Shown in pieces: positions 18,701-27,113 of a stretch of DNA of 64,000 nucleotides (position 1 is the first letter of the stretch; the number at the start of each line of letters is the position of its first letter). Under the pieces are notes generated by a model. The model did not search any database and was not told the DNA's origin. It saw nothing but the letters and a program-made list of their open reading frames with translations. This DNA comes from Lentzea albidocapillata subsp. violacea (lineage in GTDB: Bacteria; Actinomycetota; Actinomycetes; Mycobacteriales; Pseudonocardiaceae). The stretch is taken from contig NZ_FNET01000001.1 of assembly GCF_900100275.1 (NCBI RefSeq), forward strand, positions 124,001 through 188,000, read 5' to 3'. Made by a program: the position numbers and the translations under genes.

Positions 18701-18892
18701 CGCATCAGCGTGGCGTGGGCGAAGGTCGACGGCGTGCTGCGGCTGACCGTCGAGGTGCCCGTGGGGTCGACCGCTGAGGTGCATGTCCCGCATGCCGGTG
18801 GTGTGGCGGTGGTGAAGGTGCCGCATGGGCGGTGGAGGTTCAGCGGGGGAGGTAGTGCTGCAGCGGCTGCGACCGCTGTACCGGCTTCCTGA
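15773..18892 (+). CDS. Secreted alpha-L-rhamnosidase, family GH78
   Basis: 1039 residues. The N-terminus (RRRVFLRTSAVGL...) has a twin-arginine signal. Order of domains: FN3-like N domain with RLGWVLAAGGTGARQTAYQI (about 40-140), a CBM67-like lectin module inserted at about 150-280 (ARWIWSATTPAASRWFRTSV), a second beta-domain, the (alpha/alpha)6 barrel and a C-terminal sandwich. The catalytic pair is visible: E649 in DTPTYEKNGWTGDAQ (acid) and E917 in ADTMWEMWD (base). It releases terminal alpha-L-rhamnose from RG-I oligomers or glycosides outside the cell, feeding the rha transporter. Start is GTG with the SD GGTGGAGG close upstream. The RhaR-type operator supports induction by rhamnose. Confidence 0.94.
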   Translation: MRRRVFLRTSAVGLTATALPVGTAHAAPPERAGGVRVVRTSVEYAETLLGTDVTAPRLGWVLAAGGTGARQTAYQIEVGTAPGRADVWQSGKVGSDHTTGVAYAGKELQPRTRYHWRVRVWDGANRPSAWSTTNWWETALLGTPWQARWIGATDTSIGFTGARWIWSATTPAASRWFRTSVELPADAVRARLVATADDDFTLYVNGSEVLHVPEQVDVWKVGQRADVTRLAGRRIVLAARATNRSAGPAGFLLRLLVDLADGQREVVTGPGWKVAETEQPGWQAPDFDDSAWGPATVLDPYGQGPWGANVTVKEQPAPLLRREFALTKPVRRARLYVSGLAYHETEINGRRVGDRVLDPGFTDYDNTVLYATHDVTSLVRSGRNAIGVTLGRGFYGMKTPNVWRWERPPWHDEPKLLAQLEIDHPDGTRTTITSDDQWRLTDGPTVSNSLYTGETYDARLAPRDWTKPGFDDGAWQRTSVRPAPKGTLKAQEHEPIRVIESIRPTVSVLKPGVFVADMGRTMSGWTQLTVTAPAGTTVRLKHGETLNSDGSVHMENGHVSGGRIQLDEYICAGGTETWEPKFSYKGFRYVEVTGLTEAPKLVGRLVHSDVPQVSTFRCSEPLFEQYDAAMRRTVANNLHGIPTDTPTYEKNGWTGDAQVGAPSMLAEFGMAKFFTKWLGDLADSQDAAGQLPVIVPSGGWGYRELAPAPEWTTVYPFVLREMYRTYGDDRLPAQHWPILTRYLDWEIGRLRDGLAVTALGDFLPPGSGGIPPEDTRLTATAYLYRALLHTAELGDVIGKPVPRYREVAAGLLSAFNKAFLDGHYRTAKDKDYRQTSNAIPLAFGMVPAGSVQTVADKLASEVRANGNHVNVGCLGASVLLQALGDNGHADVAHAMATERSYPSWGHWFSNGADTMWEMWDTGTRSRNHYFKGTIAQWLYEHVAGLRPGDAGYRTFVVRPSATALSWARIEFESVRGRISVAWAKVDGVLRLTVEVPVGSTAEVHVPHAGGVAVVKVPHGRWRFSGGGSAAAAATAVPAS

Positions 18893-18948
18893 GGTCGGCG
18901 GCACCGCGAGGTTCCGTCCGCCCCTCATCTGCTCCGGTGGAGGATCGG

Positions 18949-20184
18949 CTACCGGAACAGCCGGGCCGGCACCGCCTCTGCGAGCATCCGGTAGCCGGCC
19001 GGGTTCAGGTGCAGGTGGTCACCGGCGTCCGCGGCGGCCAGGAGTCGCCGCGGATCGGCCGGATCGCGCACGGCGGCGTCGAAGTCGACGACCGCGTCGA
19101 AGCGGCGGCTGGTGCGGATCCAGCGGTTGACGGCCTGCCTGGCCGACTCGCGGAAGCCGCCGGGGTCGTCGTAGCCGCTGCCGCCGAACGGGAGCAGCGT
19201 GGCGCCGTAGACCTTGATGTCGTGGGCGTGGGCGCGGTCGGTGATCTGCCGGTAGGCGGCGATCAGGTCGTCGGATACCTGCTTCTGCGCCGTTTCGTCC
19301 GGTGCGGCGGTGCCGATGTCGTTGACGCCCTCGAAGAGGATCAGCCACCGGACGGCGCACTGTGCGAGTAGGTCGCGGTCGAGCCGGGCCAGCACGCTGG
19401 GACCGAGGCCGTCGTTCAGCACGCGGTTGCCGCCCGCGGCCTGGTTGAGGACCGCGATGTCCTTGCCCCGCAACCGGTCGAAGAGCTGGTTGGGCCAGCG
19501 GTCGTTGCCGTTGGTGGTCGAGCCGCGGCCGTCGGTCAGCGAGTCGCCGATCACGACCACGCTGGAGGCGTCCGCGCGCACCTCGACGCCGCTGAGGAAG
19601 TACCAGTGGTCGGTGGGAGTCGCGTCCGGCAGGCCGGGGGAGTCGACGTGGTTGCCCGCCATCAGGTGGGACGTGGTGCGGGAGCCGGGGTGCGAGGTGA
19701 TCGCGGTGGACGCCTGGCCGTTCGCGAGGTAGACGGTCACGGTGATGTTGGTGCCCGGAACCAGCGTGAAGGCGAGCGGATCGGACAGGACCAGCGCGCC
19801 GACCGGAACGTTCGCCGAGGCCCTGCCGTTGAACGTCACGGGCCGTACCGTGCCCGGCTGGATGGCGCTGACGCCCGCGCGGCCGTCCGCCGGCAGTGCG
19901 ACGGTGACCGCGGTGATCGGCAGCACCGCCCCGCCGAACGCGTTGGAGAACCGCAGCCGCATCCGCCGCCCGCCGACCGAGACCTGAACGGTCTGGCGCA
20001 GCGTGGCATCCGCCAGCACCAGGCCTTCCTGGGTGAACGGCGGCGGTGGCATGTTGTGCGGTTCCGTCAGCTGTGGCATCGACGTCCACGTGGTGACCCA
20101 GCGTTCGCTCCGGGCATCGGCCGGGGCGACGGTGGGGACGAGTACGCCGGTGGCGGCCAGGCCGAGGAACGAACGCCTGCGCAT
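18949..20184 (-). CDS. Tat-exported SGNH/GDSL hydrolase
   Basis: 411 residues. MRRRSFLGLAATG is a twin-arginine signal. An N-terminal beta-domain (about 30-190, WTSMPQLTEPHNMPPPPF) precedes the SGNH hydrolase domain: VVVIGDSLTDGRGS (nucleophile Ser), QAAGGNRVLNDG, LFEGVNDIG and DHLHLNPAGY (catalytic Asp/His). This two-part group is common in actinomycetes and is usually annotated as a GDSL esterase; acetyl ester removal from pectin is a fair guess beside the GH78 and rha genes but is not shown. It has its own promoter (20220-20249), with an SD-like AAAGGGA before the ATG. It is convergent with GH78 and lies downstream of rhaB on the same strand. Confidence 0.8.
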   Translation of the reverse strand: MRRRSFLGLAATGVLVPTVAPADARSERWVTTWTSMPQLTEPHNMPPPPFTQEGLVLADATLRQTVQVSVGGRRMRLRFSNAFGGAVLPITAVTVALPADGRAGVSAIQPGTVRPVTFNGRASANVPVGALVLSDPLAFTLVPGTNITVTVYLANGQASTAITSHPGSRTTSHLMAGNHVDSPGLPDATPTDHWYFLSGVEVRADASSVVVIGDSLTDGRGSTTNGNDRWPNQLFDRLRGKDIAVLNQAAGGNRVLNDGLGPSVLARLDRDLLAQCAVRWLILFEGVNDIGTAAPDETAQKQVSDDLIAAYRQITDRAHAHDIKVYGATLLPFGGSGYDDPGGFRESARQAVNRWIRTSRRFDAVVDFDAAVRDPADPRRLLAAADAGDHLHLNPAGYRMLAEAVPARLFR

Positions 20185-20219
20185 GTCTCACATCCCTTTC
20201 GAGAAGGGGTTGGAAGACG

Positions 20220-20249
20220 AACGTAGGAGCGGGCGCGAACGGGAGTCAA
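20220..20249 (-). promoter_or_regulatory. Promoter of the SGNH hydrolase gene
   Basis: On the minus strand, TTGACT (20249-20244), an 18-bp spacer and TACGTT (20225-20220), giving a leader of about 30 bases. This suggests the gene can be transcribed independently of the rha operon upstream. Confidence 0.6.
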
Positions 20250-20268
20250 TCGCTTGGGCCGTAAGAAT

Positions 20269-20282
20269 AAGTTTCGAAACTT
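20269..20282. promoter_or_regulatory. 14-bp perfect palindrome AAGTTTCGAAACTT, likely operator
   Basis: Lies 20 bp upstream of the -35 of the SGNH gene and 12 bp after the rhaB stop. It resembles LacI/TetR-type operators and differs from the RhaR sites. It could instead be part of an rhaB terminator, but without a usable loop this is less likely. Confidence 0.5.
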
Positions 20283-20293
20283 CTCGGGGAGGA

Positions 20294-21589
20294 TCAACGC
20301 GGGAGGTAGCGGCGCAACGCCTGTGATCGCTGGACGAGCATCCTGAGGTCCGCGAGCGTGCCGCGGGCGGCGCCCATGGCACGCGCCTGCACCAGGACGT
20401 TGCCCAGTGCGGTCGCCTCGGCCGGACCCGCGACCACCGGGAGGCCGCACGCGTCGGCGGTGAGCTGGCACAGCAGCTCGTTGTGTGAGCCGCCGCCGAC
20501 GATGTGCACGACCTCGACCTCCTTGCCGGACAGCCGTTGTGCGTCGACGATGGCGTCGCGGTGGGCGAGCGCGAGACTGTCCAGAATGGATCGGACGATC
20601 TCGGCCCGAGTCATGCTCTTCCCGCACCACCGCTCGATCCGGGCGGGCATGTCGCCGGGCGGGAGGAACACCGGGTCGTTGGGGTCGAACACCGAGCCGG
20701 CCGCGTGCGCGGCTTCGCGCAGCAACGGTGCCAGCTCGGTGTCCCAGGTCTGCAGGCATTCCTGTAGCAGCCACAAGCCCATCACGTTGCGGAGGTAGCG
20801 AATCGTGCCGTCCACGCCGCCCTCGTTGGTGAAGTTGGCGGCACGGCTTTCGGCGGTGAGGACCGGTTCGGAGAGTTCGACGCCGACCAGTGACCAGGTA
20901 CCGCAGGAGATGTAGGCGAACCGGTCCGTCTCGGCGGGCACGGCGACTACGGCGGACGCGGTGTCGTGCGATCCGACCGCGATGACCGGGACTCCGTTGT
21001 ACGTACCGGCGGGGTCGCCAGGTCGGCGCAGCGCAGGGAGAAGGCCCGGCAGTGCACGGGTCAGCTCGGGTGACCACTGTCCTGTTCGGACGTCTATCAG
21101 GCCGGTCGTGGTGGCGTTGGTGTACTCGGCGCCACGTTCGCCGGTGAGCCAGTAGGAGATCAGGTCGGGGATGAGCAGCAGCTGGGAGGCCTGGGGGAGC
21201 AGCGGTTCGGCCATGAGCTGGAACATCGTGTTGAACGGCTGGAACTGCAGCCCGTTGATCTCGTACAGGCCGTCGGGCGGCTCGATCCCGTCGGTGCGGG
21301 AGTCGCGGTAGTGCACCGGGTCGTCCAGCAGTCCGCCGGACGCGTCGAGCAGGCCGTAGTCGACCGCCCAGCTGTCGATGCCGATGCTGTCGATCTCACC
21401 GGCGAGCCGCAGCCCGGCCAGCACCTCGCGGTACAGGCCGGGCAGGTCCCAGTGCAGCGAGCCGCGCCGGTGCACCGGACCGTTGGCGAACCGGTGCACC
21501 TCCTCGATGTGAACGTGGCCATCGGTGACGACGCCTCGCACCACCCGGCCACTCGACGCACCGAGGTCGACCGCCGCGACCGCCGTCAT
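20294..21589 (-). CDS. rhaB: Rhamnulokinase
   Basis: 431 residues, FGGY-type sugar kinase. The N-terminal phosphate-binding block AAVDLGASSGRVVRG and the text GIDSWAVDYGLLDASGGLL are typical of rhamnulokinases; SHDTASAV and IVGGGSHNELLCQL are the conserved C-terminal kinase blocks. It phosphorylates L-rhamnulose to L-rhamnulose 1-phosphate in the cytoplasm. It is somewhat shorter than the E. coli enzyme (about 490). The start overlaps the rhaD stop by four bases (ATGA), so it is the last gene of the rha operon and is translationally coupled. Confidence 0.93.
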   Translation of the reverse strand: MTAVAAVDLGASSGRVVRGVVTDGHVHIEEVHRFANGPVHRRGSLHWDLPGLYREVLAGLRLAGEIDSIGIDSWAVDYGLLDASGGLLDDPVHYRDSRTDGIEPPDGLYEINGLQFQPFNTMFQLMAEPLLPQASQLLLIPDLISYWLTGERGAEYTNATTTGLIDVRTGQWSPELTRALPGLLPALRRPGDPAGTYNGVPVIAVGSHDTASAVVAVPAETDRFAYISCGTWSLVGVELSEPVLTAESRAANFTNEGGVDGTIRYLRNVMGLWLLQECLQTWDTELAPLLREAAHAAGSVFDPNDPVFLPPGDMPARIERWCGKSMTRAEIVRSILDSLALAHRDAIVDAQRLSGKEVEVVHIVGGGSHNELLCQLTADACGLPVVAGPAEATALGNVLVQARAMGAARGTLADLRMLVQRSQALRRYLPR

Positions 21590-23610
21590 CGCAGGAACGC
21601 CGCGGCGACACCGGCGTCGACCGGCACGTGCAGGCCGGTCGTGAGCGACAGGTCTCCCGCTGTGAGCGCGAACACCGCCGCGGCAACGTGTTCGGGCAGC
21701 ACCTCGCGCTTCAGCAGGGTGCGCTGGGCGTAGAACTCGCCGAGCTTCTCCTCGGGCACGCCGTAGACGGCGGCGCGCTGGGCGCCCCAGCCGCCGGCGA
21801 AGATCCCGGAGCCGCGGACCACGCCGTCCGGGTTGATGCCGTTGACGCGGATGCCGTCCTCGCCGAGTTCGGCCGCCAGCAACCGGACCTGGTGCGCCTG
21901 GTCGGCCTTGGCCGCCCCGTACGCGACGTTGTTCGGGCCGGCGAAGACCGCGTTCTTGCTGGAGATGTAGATGATGTCGCCGCCCATGCCCTGAGCACGC
22001 ATGACCCTGGCGGCCTGCTGTGAGACCAGGAACGAGCCCTTGGCCATCACGTCGTGCTGCAGGTCCCAGTCGGCCTCGGTGGTCTTCTCGAGCGGCTTGG
22101 AGATCGACAGGCCGGCGTTGTTGACCACCAGGTCCACGCCGCCGAACGCGAGTGCCGCCGCGCGGAACGCCTCGGCGATGCCTGCCGCGTCGGTGACGTC
22201 GACGGTCACCGGCACCGCCACGTCGGAGGAACCGATGCCTGAAGCGACCTCACGTGCGGCGTCAGCGTTGCGATCGGCGACCACGACGCACGCGCCCTCG
22301 GCCGCCAGCCGTTCGGCGACCGCCCGGCCGATGCCCGAACCGCCGCCGGTGACGAGTGCGACGCGGGTGGCCAGGGGCTTGGGCTTCGGCATCCGCCGCA
22401 GCTTGGCCTCTTCGAGGGCCCAGTACTCGATGCGGAACTTCTCGCGCTCGTCGATCGGCGCGTACCGCGAGACCGATTCGGCGCCCCGCATGACGTTGAT
22501 AGCGTTCACATAGAACTCGCCCGCCACCCGCGCGGTCTGCTTGTTCCGGCCGAAGCTGAACATGCCGACGCCCGGCACGAGCACGACGGCTGGGTCTGCG
22601 CCGCGCATCGGCGGGCTGTCCGGTTCGGCGTGCCGCTCGTAGTACGCCCGGTACTCCTCGCGGTAGGCGGCGTGGAGTTGTCGCAAGCGTTCCACGACTT
22701 CTTCGACCGGCGCGCTCGGCGGCAGGTCGAGCACCAACGGCCGGACCTTGGTGCGCAGAAAGTGGTCGGGGCAGGACGTGCCGCGCGCGGCCAGTTCCGG
22801 ATGCCGTTCCCGCGACAGGAAGTCCAGCACCACGCCGGAGTCCGTGAAGTGGCCGACCTGCGGAGTGTCCGCGGAGGCCAGGCCGCGGATCACCGGCGCC
22901 AGTTCGGCGGCCCGCACCCGGCGCTCCTCTGTGGACAGTGGCTCATGGACCACCGGTCCGAACGGCTCCGCGCGGCCGTGGTCGTCGAGGTAGCGCTGCG
23001 CGGTCTGGATGATCTCCAGCGAGTGCGCCTCGCACTCCTCGCTCGTCGCACCCCACGCGGTGATGCCGTGCCCGCCCAGGACGACGCCGATGGCCTGCGG
23101 GTGGTCCCGCCTGATGGCCGCTATGTCCAGTCCCAGCTGGAAACCCGGCCGCCGCCACGGCACCCAGGCCACGCGGTCGCCGAAGCACGCCTTGACCAGT
23201 GCCTCGCCGTCCGCCGCCGTCGCGAACGCGATACCGGCGTCCGGGTGCAGGTGGTCGACGTGCGCCGAGTCCACGAGACCGTGCATGGCCGTATCGATCG
23301 ACGGCGCCGCGCCTCCCTTGCCGTGCAGGCAGAAGTCGAACGCGGCGACCATCTCGTCCTCGCGCTCCACACCCGGATAGACCTCGGTCAGCGCGCGGAG
23401 CCGGTCGAGCCTCAGCACCGCGAGCCCGGACTCCTGAAGCGTCCCCAGGTCACCGCCGGATCCCTTGACCCACATCAGTTCCACGGGCTGCCCGGTGACC
23501 GGGTCAGTCTCCGAACCCTTGGCCGAGGTGTTGCCACCCGCGTAGTTGGTGTTGCGCGGATCGGCGCCGAGCCGGTTGCTCCGCCCCAGCAGCGCTTGGA
23601 CCTGCTCCAT
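21586..23610 (-). CDS. rhaD: Bifunctional rhamnulose-1-phosphate aldolase / lactaldehyde (SDR) dehydrogenase
   Basis: 674 residues from ATG 23610, preceded by the SD GGGTGGGG; a GTG 12 bases upstream is in frame. The first ~410 residues are a class II aldolase (NTNYAGGNTSAKG; metal-site pattern HVDHLHPD; GHGITAWG). Residues about 420-674 are a short-chain dehydrogenase with the Rossmann motif TGGGSGIGRAV and the YxxxK catalytic pair (AYGAAKADQAHQVR). The fusion splits rhamnulose 1-phosphate into dihydroxyacetone phosphate and L-lactaldehyde and presumably oxidises the aldehyde to lactate, as in the known RhaD/RhaE fusions. It overlaps the rhaI stop (TGATG) and rhaB start (ATGA), the middle of a tightly coupled operon. 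Confidence 0.93.
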   Translation of the reverse strand: MEQVQALLGRSNRLGADPRNTNYAGGNTSAKGSETDPVTGQPVELMWVKGSGGDLGTLQESGLAVLRLDRLRALTEVYPGVEREDEMVAAFDFCLHGKGGAAPSIDTAMHGLVDSAHVDHLHPDAGIAFATAADGEALVKACFGDRVAWVPWRRPGFQLGLDIAAIRRDHPQAIGVVLGGHGITAWGATSEECEAHSLEIIQTAQRYLDDHGRAEPFGPVVHEPLSTEERRVRAAELAPVIRGLASADTPQVGHFTDSGVVLDFLSRERHPELAARGTSCPDHFLRTKVRPLVLDLPPSAPVEEVVERLRQLHAAYREEYRAYYERHAEPDSPPMRGADPAVVLVPGVGMFSFGRNKQTARVAGEFYVNAINVMRGAESVSRYAPIDEREKFRIEYWALEEAKLRRMPKPKPLATRVALVTGGGSGIGRAVAERLAAEGACVVVADRNADAAREVASGIGSSDVAVPVTVDVTDAAGIAEAFRAAALAFGGVDLVVNNAGLSISKPLEKTTEADWDLQHDVMAKGSFLVSQQAARVMRAQGMGGDIIYISSKNAVFAGPNNVAYGAAKADQAHQVRLLAAELGEDGIRVNGINPDGVVRGSGIFAGGWGAQRAAVYGVPEEKLGEFYAQRTLLKREVLPEHVAAAVFALTAGDLSLTTGLHVPVDAGVAAAFLR

Positions 23611-24764
23611 CACGCACCCCACCCGGCGGCCTCGCCACCGACTCGTTCCCGGACGATCTGCTCGGCGTACCCGGACCGCCGGTACGCGGCCATAGGATCG
23701 GGATCCAGCCCCATGTCCTCGCGCAACTCCCGCAGAAGTGGCCGCACGTCGGTGTTGTAGGCGTCCATCAACGCGGCGTTCGCCTCCAGCACGTCACCGG
23801 CCCGCTGGGCCGCGTCCAACGCGCTGTGGTCGACGAGCAGCGCCTTCGCAGTGGCCTCCTGGACGTTGAGTACGGACCGGATGATCGCCGGGATCTTCGG
23901 CTCCAGGTTGTGGCACTGGTCGAGCATGAACGCGATGCCGGCGGCGGGCTTCAGCGCGTCGGCCAGCACGATCTCGTGCATGATCCGGAACAGCTGGAAC
24001 GGGTCGGCCGCCCCGGCCATCAGGTCGTCGTCGGCGTAGAAGCGCGAGTTGAAGTCGAACGCGCCGAGCTTGTCCGCCCGCAGCAGGAACGACACGATGA
24101 ACTCGATGTTCGTGCCGGGGGCGTGGTGCCCGGTGTCGATCACGACCTGCGCACGTTCGCCCAGCTGCAGGCAGTGCGCGAACGCCGTGCCCCAGTCCGG
24201 CACGTCCGTGGCGTAGAAGGCGGGCTCGAAGAGCTTGTACTCCAGCAACATCCGCTGATCAGCGCCGAGCCGGTCGTAGGTCTCCCGCAACGCCTCGGCA
24301 AGCCGGTCCTGACGCGCGCGGAGATTGTCCTGGCCGGGATAGTTGAGGCCGTCGGCGAACCACAGCTTGAGATCGCGCGACCCCGTCTGGTCCATGATGT
24401 CGACGCACTCCAGCAGGTGCCCGACCGCCTTGCGCCGCACCGTCGCGTCCGGATGGCAGACGCTGCCGAGCTTGTAGTCGTCGTCCTGGAACACGTTCGA
24501 GTTGATGGCCCCGAGCGCGACACCCCGGTCCCGCGCGTAGGAGGCTAGCTTGCCGTAGTCGTCGACCCTGTCCCACGGGATGTGCAACGCGACGGTCGGC
24601 GCGACGCCGGTGAGCCGATGCACCACGGCGGCGTCGTCGATCTTCTCGTACGGCGTGCGCGGAACTCCCTGCTGCGCGAACACCTTGAACCGGGTACCGG
24701 AGTTGCCGTACGCCCACGACGGCGTCTCGATCCGCTGCTCGCGCAGCGCGTCCTTCACGCTCAT
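23610..24764 (-). CDS. rhaI: L-rhamnose isomerase (RhaI type)
   Basis: 384 residues from ATG 24764, with the SD GGGGAGA five bases before; a TTG four codons upstream is less likely. The sequence follows the RhaI (Pseudomonas/actinobacterial) type rather than E. coli RhaA: ETPSWAYGNSGTRFKVF, LHIPWDRVDDY, metal-binding EYKLFEPAFY, IDTGHHAPGTNIEF and FNSRFYADDDL. It is a TIM-barrel, metal-dependent isomerase turning L-rhamnose into L-rhamnulose. It lies between rhaM and rhaD in the operon; the 18-bp gap before it is the largest after rhaS and carries its own SD. Confidence 0.95.
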   Translation of the reverse strand: MSVKDALREQRIETPSWAYGNSGTRFKVFAQQGVPRTPYEKIDDAAVVHRLTGVAPTVALHIPWDRVDDYGKLASYARDRGVALGAINSNVFQDDDYKLGSVCHPDATVRRKAVGHLLECVDIMDQTGSRDLKLWFADGLNYPGQDNLRARQDRLAEALRETYDRLGADQRMLLEYKLFEPAFYATDVPDWGTAFAHCLQLGERAQVVIDTGHHAPGTNIEFIVSFLLRADKLGAFDFNSRFYADDDLMAGAADPFQLFRIMHEIVLADALKPAAGIAFMLDQCHNLEPKIPAIIRSVLNVQEATAKALLVDHSALDAAQRAGDVLEANAALMDAYNTDVRPLLRELREDMGLDPDPMAAYRRSGYAEQIVRERVGGEAAGWGA

Positions 24765-24782
24765 TGTTCTCCCCAAAGCTTT

Positions 24783-25094
24783 TCAGTCGAGGTGGAAGAC
24801 CTCGTCGAGCGGGCGCATCCGTTCGTCGGCGTTGCCGTCGCCGACGAAGAACTCCGCCATCTCGGTCTGCCAGCGCGCGTTCACCTCGGTGCGTGCCATC
24901 TCCGCGAGCGCCGCGTCGAAGTCGTCGCACTCGAGGTAGCCGACGAGCAGGCCGTCCTCAGCGAGGTAGAGGGAGTAGTTGCGCCATCCCGCTTCGCTGA
25001 GGGCGGCCCGCATCTCCGGCCACACCTCGCGGTGCCGCGCCCGGTAGTCGTCGAGACGATCCGGGCGGACCCGCAAGGTGAAGCAGACGCGCAT
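24783..25094 (-). CDS. rhaM: L-rhamnose mutarotase
   Basis: 103 residues, the usual RhaM length. MRVCFTLRVRPDRLDDYRAR and HREVWPEMRAAL match the family, with the conserved His near residue 22 and the paired tryptophan region RWQTEMAEFF. RhaM interconverts the alpha and beta anomers of L-rhamnose to match transporter and isomerase preference. It begins one base after the rhaS stop, so transport and metabolism genes share one transcript. Confidence 0.95.
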   Translation of the reverse strand: MRVCFTLRVRPDRLDDYRARHREVWPEMRAALSEAGWRNYSLYLAEDGLLVGYLECDDFDAALAEMARTEVNARWQTEMAEFFVGDGNADERMRPLDEVFHLD

Positions 25095-25095
25095 G

Positions 25096-26157
25096 TCAGA
25101 AGTCGAACTTGTCGATGTTGTCCTTGGTGAACACCGTCGGCGGGCCGAGCACGACCTCGCCCTTGGCGCCGACCGTGTACTCGCCGAGCTCGCCGGCCTG
25201 GTACTTCTCGCCCTCCGCGCCGGTGATCTGCCCGGACGCGAGCGCGGCGGCGGTGTGGGTGGCGAGGTAGCCGAGCTTCGTCGGGTCCCACAGCGAGAAC
25301 GACTTCACCGTGCCGTCCTGAACGAACTTGCGCATCTGGTTCGGCGTGCCGAGACCGGTCAGCTGCACCTTGCCTTTGTACTCCGACGAGCTGAGGTAAC
25401 GGGCGGCCGCCGCGACACCGACGGTGGTCGGCGAGATGATGCCCTTGAGGTTCGGGTGCGCCTGCAGCAGGCCCTGGGTCTTCTGGAACGACGTCTGGTC
25501 GTCGTCGTTGCCGTACGCGGTCTCCACCAGCTTCAGGCCTGCGTACTCGGGCTTCGCGAGCTCGGTCTTCATGACCTCGATCCACGCGTTCTGGTTGGTG
25601 GCGTTGGGAGTCGCGGACAGGATCGCGATCTCACCGGACCCGCCGACGGCCTCGGAGATCAGCTTCACCTGGCCCGCCGCGATCTCGGTCGAGGTGGCCT
25701 GGTTGATGAACACGTCGCGGGCGTCCGGGGCGGCGTCGGAGTCGAACGTGACGACCTTGAGCCCTTGTGAACGTGCGCTCTTCAGCGCGGGCGCGACGGC
25801 GTTGGCGTCGTTGGCGGAGATCACCAGCGCGTCCTGCTTCTGCTGCGCGGCGGTGTTGATGTAGGTGACCTGCGAGGAGGCGGCCGCGTCGGATGGTCCG
25901 GTGGCCTTCACCTCGGCCTTGATCGCCGTACCCGCCTGTTCGGCACCCTTCTGCGCCACGGTGAAGTACGGGTTGTTGACCTGCTTGGGCAGGAACGTGA
26001 TCTTCAGACCCTCTTTGAGCGCCGCGTTGGGATCACCCTTGGCGGCGTTGGTGGCGCCGCCGGTCTGATCGCCGGCGCTGTCCTTCGTGGTGCCACCGCA
26101 GGCGGTGAGCGCGACGGCCCCGGACATCACCAGGGCGAGCACTAGACGTGTGTTCAT
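25096..26157 (-). CDS. rhaS: Rhamnose ABC transporter, substrate-binding lipoprotein
   Basis: 353 residues from ATG 26157. The N-terminus MNTRLVLALVMSGAVALTAC ends in a lipobox cysteine, followed by a Gly/Thr/Asp-rich linker and a periplasmic-binding type I fold (ITFLPKQVNNPYFTVAQKGA, ALVISANDANAVAPALKSA, GIISPTTVGVAAAARYL). The pattern KITFLPKQVNNPYF is typical of RhaS in the CUT2 group. It is anchored on the outer face of the membrane and delivers L-rhamnose to RhaP/RhaQ. The start overlaps the rhaQ stop by four bases. Confidence 0.93.
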   Translation of the reverse strand: MNTRLVLALVMSGAVALTACGGTTKDSAGDQTGGATNAAKGDPNAALKEGLKITFLPKQVNNPYFTVAQKGAEQAGTAIKAEVKATGPSDAAASSQVTYINTAAQQKQDALVISANDANAVAPALKSARSQGLKVVTFDSDAAPDARDVFINQATSTEIAAGQVKLISEAVGGSGEIAILSATPNATNQNAWIEVMKTELAKPEYAGLKLVETAYGNDDDQTSFQKTQGLLQAHPNLKGIISPTTVGVAAAARYLSSSEYKGKVQLTGLGTPNQMRKFVQDGTVKSFSLWDPTKLGYLATHTAAALASGQITGAEGEKYQAGELGEYTVGAKGEVVLGPPTVFTKDNIDKFDF

Positions 26158-27113
26158 GGCGCGGCCTTTCTCAGACTTCCGACGCGACGGGTGACGGACG
26201 GGGCGAGCACGCTCACCAGGAGCAGGAGCCCGGTGACGATGGTGAGGACCTCGGTGGAGGTGTCCTGCAGGATCAGGAGGTTGCGCAGGCCGCCCAGCAG
26301 CAGCACGCCCGCGAGCACGCCGAAGAGCGATCCCTTGCCACCGAAGATGGACACGCCGCCGAGCAGCACGGCGGCGACGACGGCCAGTTCGAGCCCGACG
26401 CCGTTGTCCGCGCGGGCGCTGGAGAAGCGGAACGTGTAGACGATGCCCGCGATCGCGGCCACGGCTCCGGCGAGCACGAACAGGCTGAGCTTCACGCGCT
26501 TGACCCGGATGCCGGAGAAGCGCGCACCCTCTTCGTTGGCGCCGATCGCGAAGACGGACCGGCCGAACGAGCTGGCGTGCAGGGCGACGCCGAACAGGAC
26601 GGCGAGGACAGCGGCCAGCACGATCGGATACGGGATGTCGGTGCCGGGCACCGGGGTCGTGCCGAACGACGTGTAGCTCGCCGGGAAGTCGGCGACCGCG
26701 GTGTCGCCCAGGACCACCAGCGCGAGGCCGCGGTAGAGCGCGAGCGTGCCGATGGTGACCGCGAGCGACGGCAGACCGAGTCTCGTGACCAGCAGGCCGT
26801 TGACCGCTCCGCACACCGCGCCGGCGACGATCACGGTCGGCAGGATCGTCTCCAGCGACCAGCCCGCGTTCCACAGCCAGCCGATCAGCGCGCTGGACAG
26901 GCCCAGCACCGACGCCACGGACAGGTCGATCTCGCCCGCGACGATCACCAGCGTGAGCGGCAGCGCGATCAGCGCGATCTCGCCGATGTCGAGGCCGAGG
27001 TAGAAGAGGTTGCCGCCGGACAGGAACGAACCGTCGGTGCTGATCTGACCTGTCAGCGCTACCACGACGAGCAGGAACACCAGCGCGGTCTCCCACCGCA
27101 GGAGGTTACGCAT
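26154..27113 (-). CDS. rhaQ: Rhamnose ABC transporter permease
   Basis: 319 residues with about eight to ten hydrophobic segments, of the RbsC/AraH-like CUT2 permease family. The signature EIDLSVASVLGLSSALIGWL is the conserved EIDLS motif that faces the ATPase; LLGGVSIFGGKGSLFGVLAG is the second conserved block. With RhaP it forms the membrane channel. It overlaps rhaP by eight bases upstream and rhaS by four downstream. Confidence 0.92.
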   Translation of the reverse strand: MRNLLRWETALVFLLVVVALTGQISTDGSFLSGGNLFYLGLDIGEIALIALPLTLVIVAGEIDLSVASVLGLSSALIGWLWNAGWSLETILPTVIVAGAVCGAVNGLLVTRLGLPSLAVTIGTLALYRGLALVVLGDTAVADFPASYTSFGTTPVPGTDIPYPIVLAAVLAVLFGVALHASSFGRSVFAIGANEEGARFSGIRVKRVKLSLFVLAGAVAAIAGIVYTFRFSSARADNGVGLELAVVAAVLLGGVSIFGGKGSLFGVLAGVLLLGGLRNLLILQDTSTEVLTIVTGLLLLVSVLAPSVTRRVGSLRKAAP

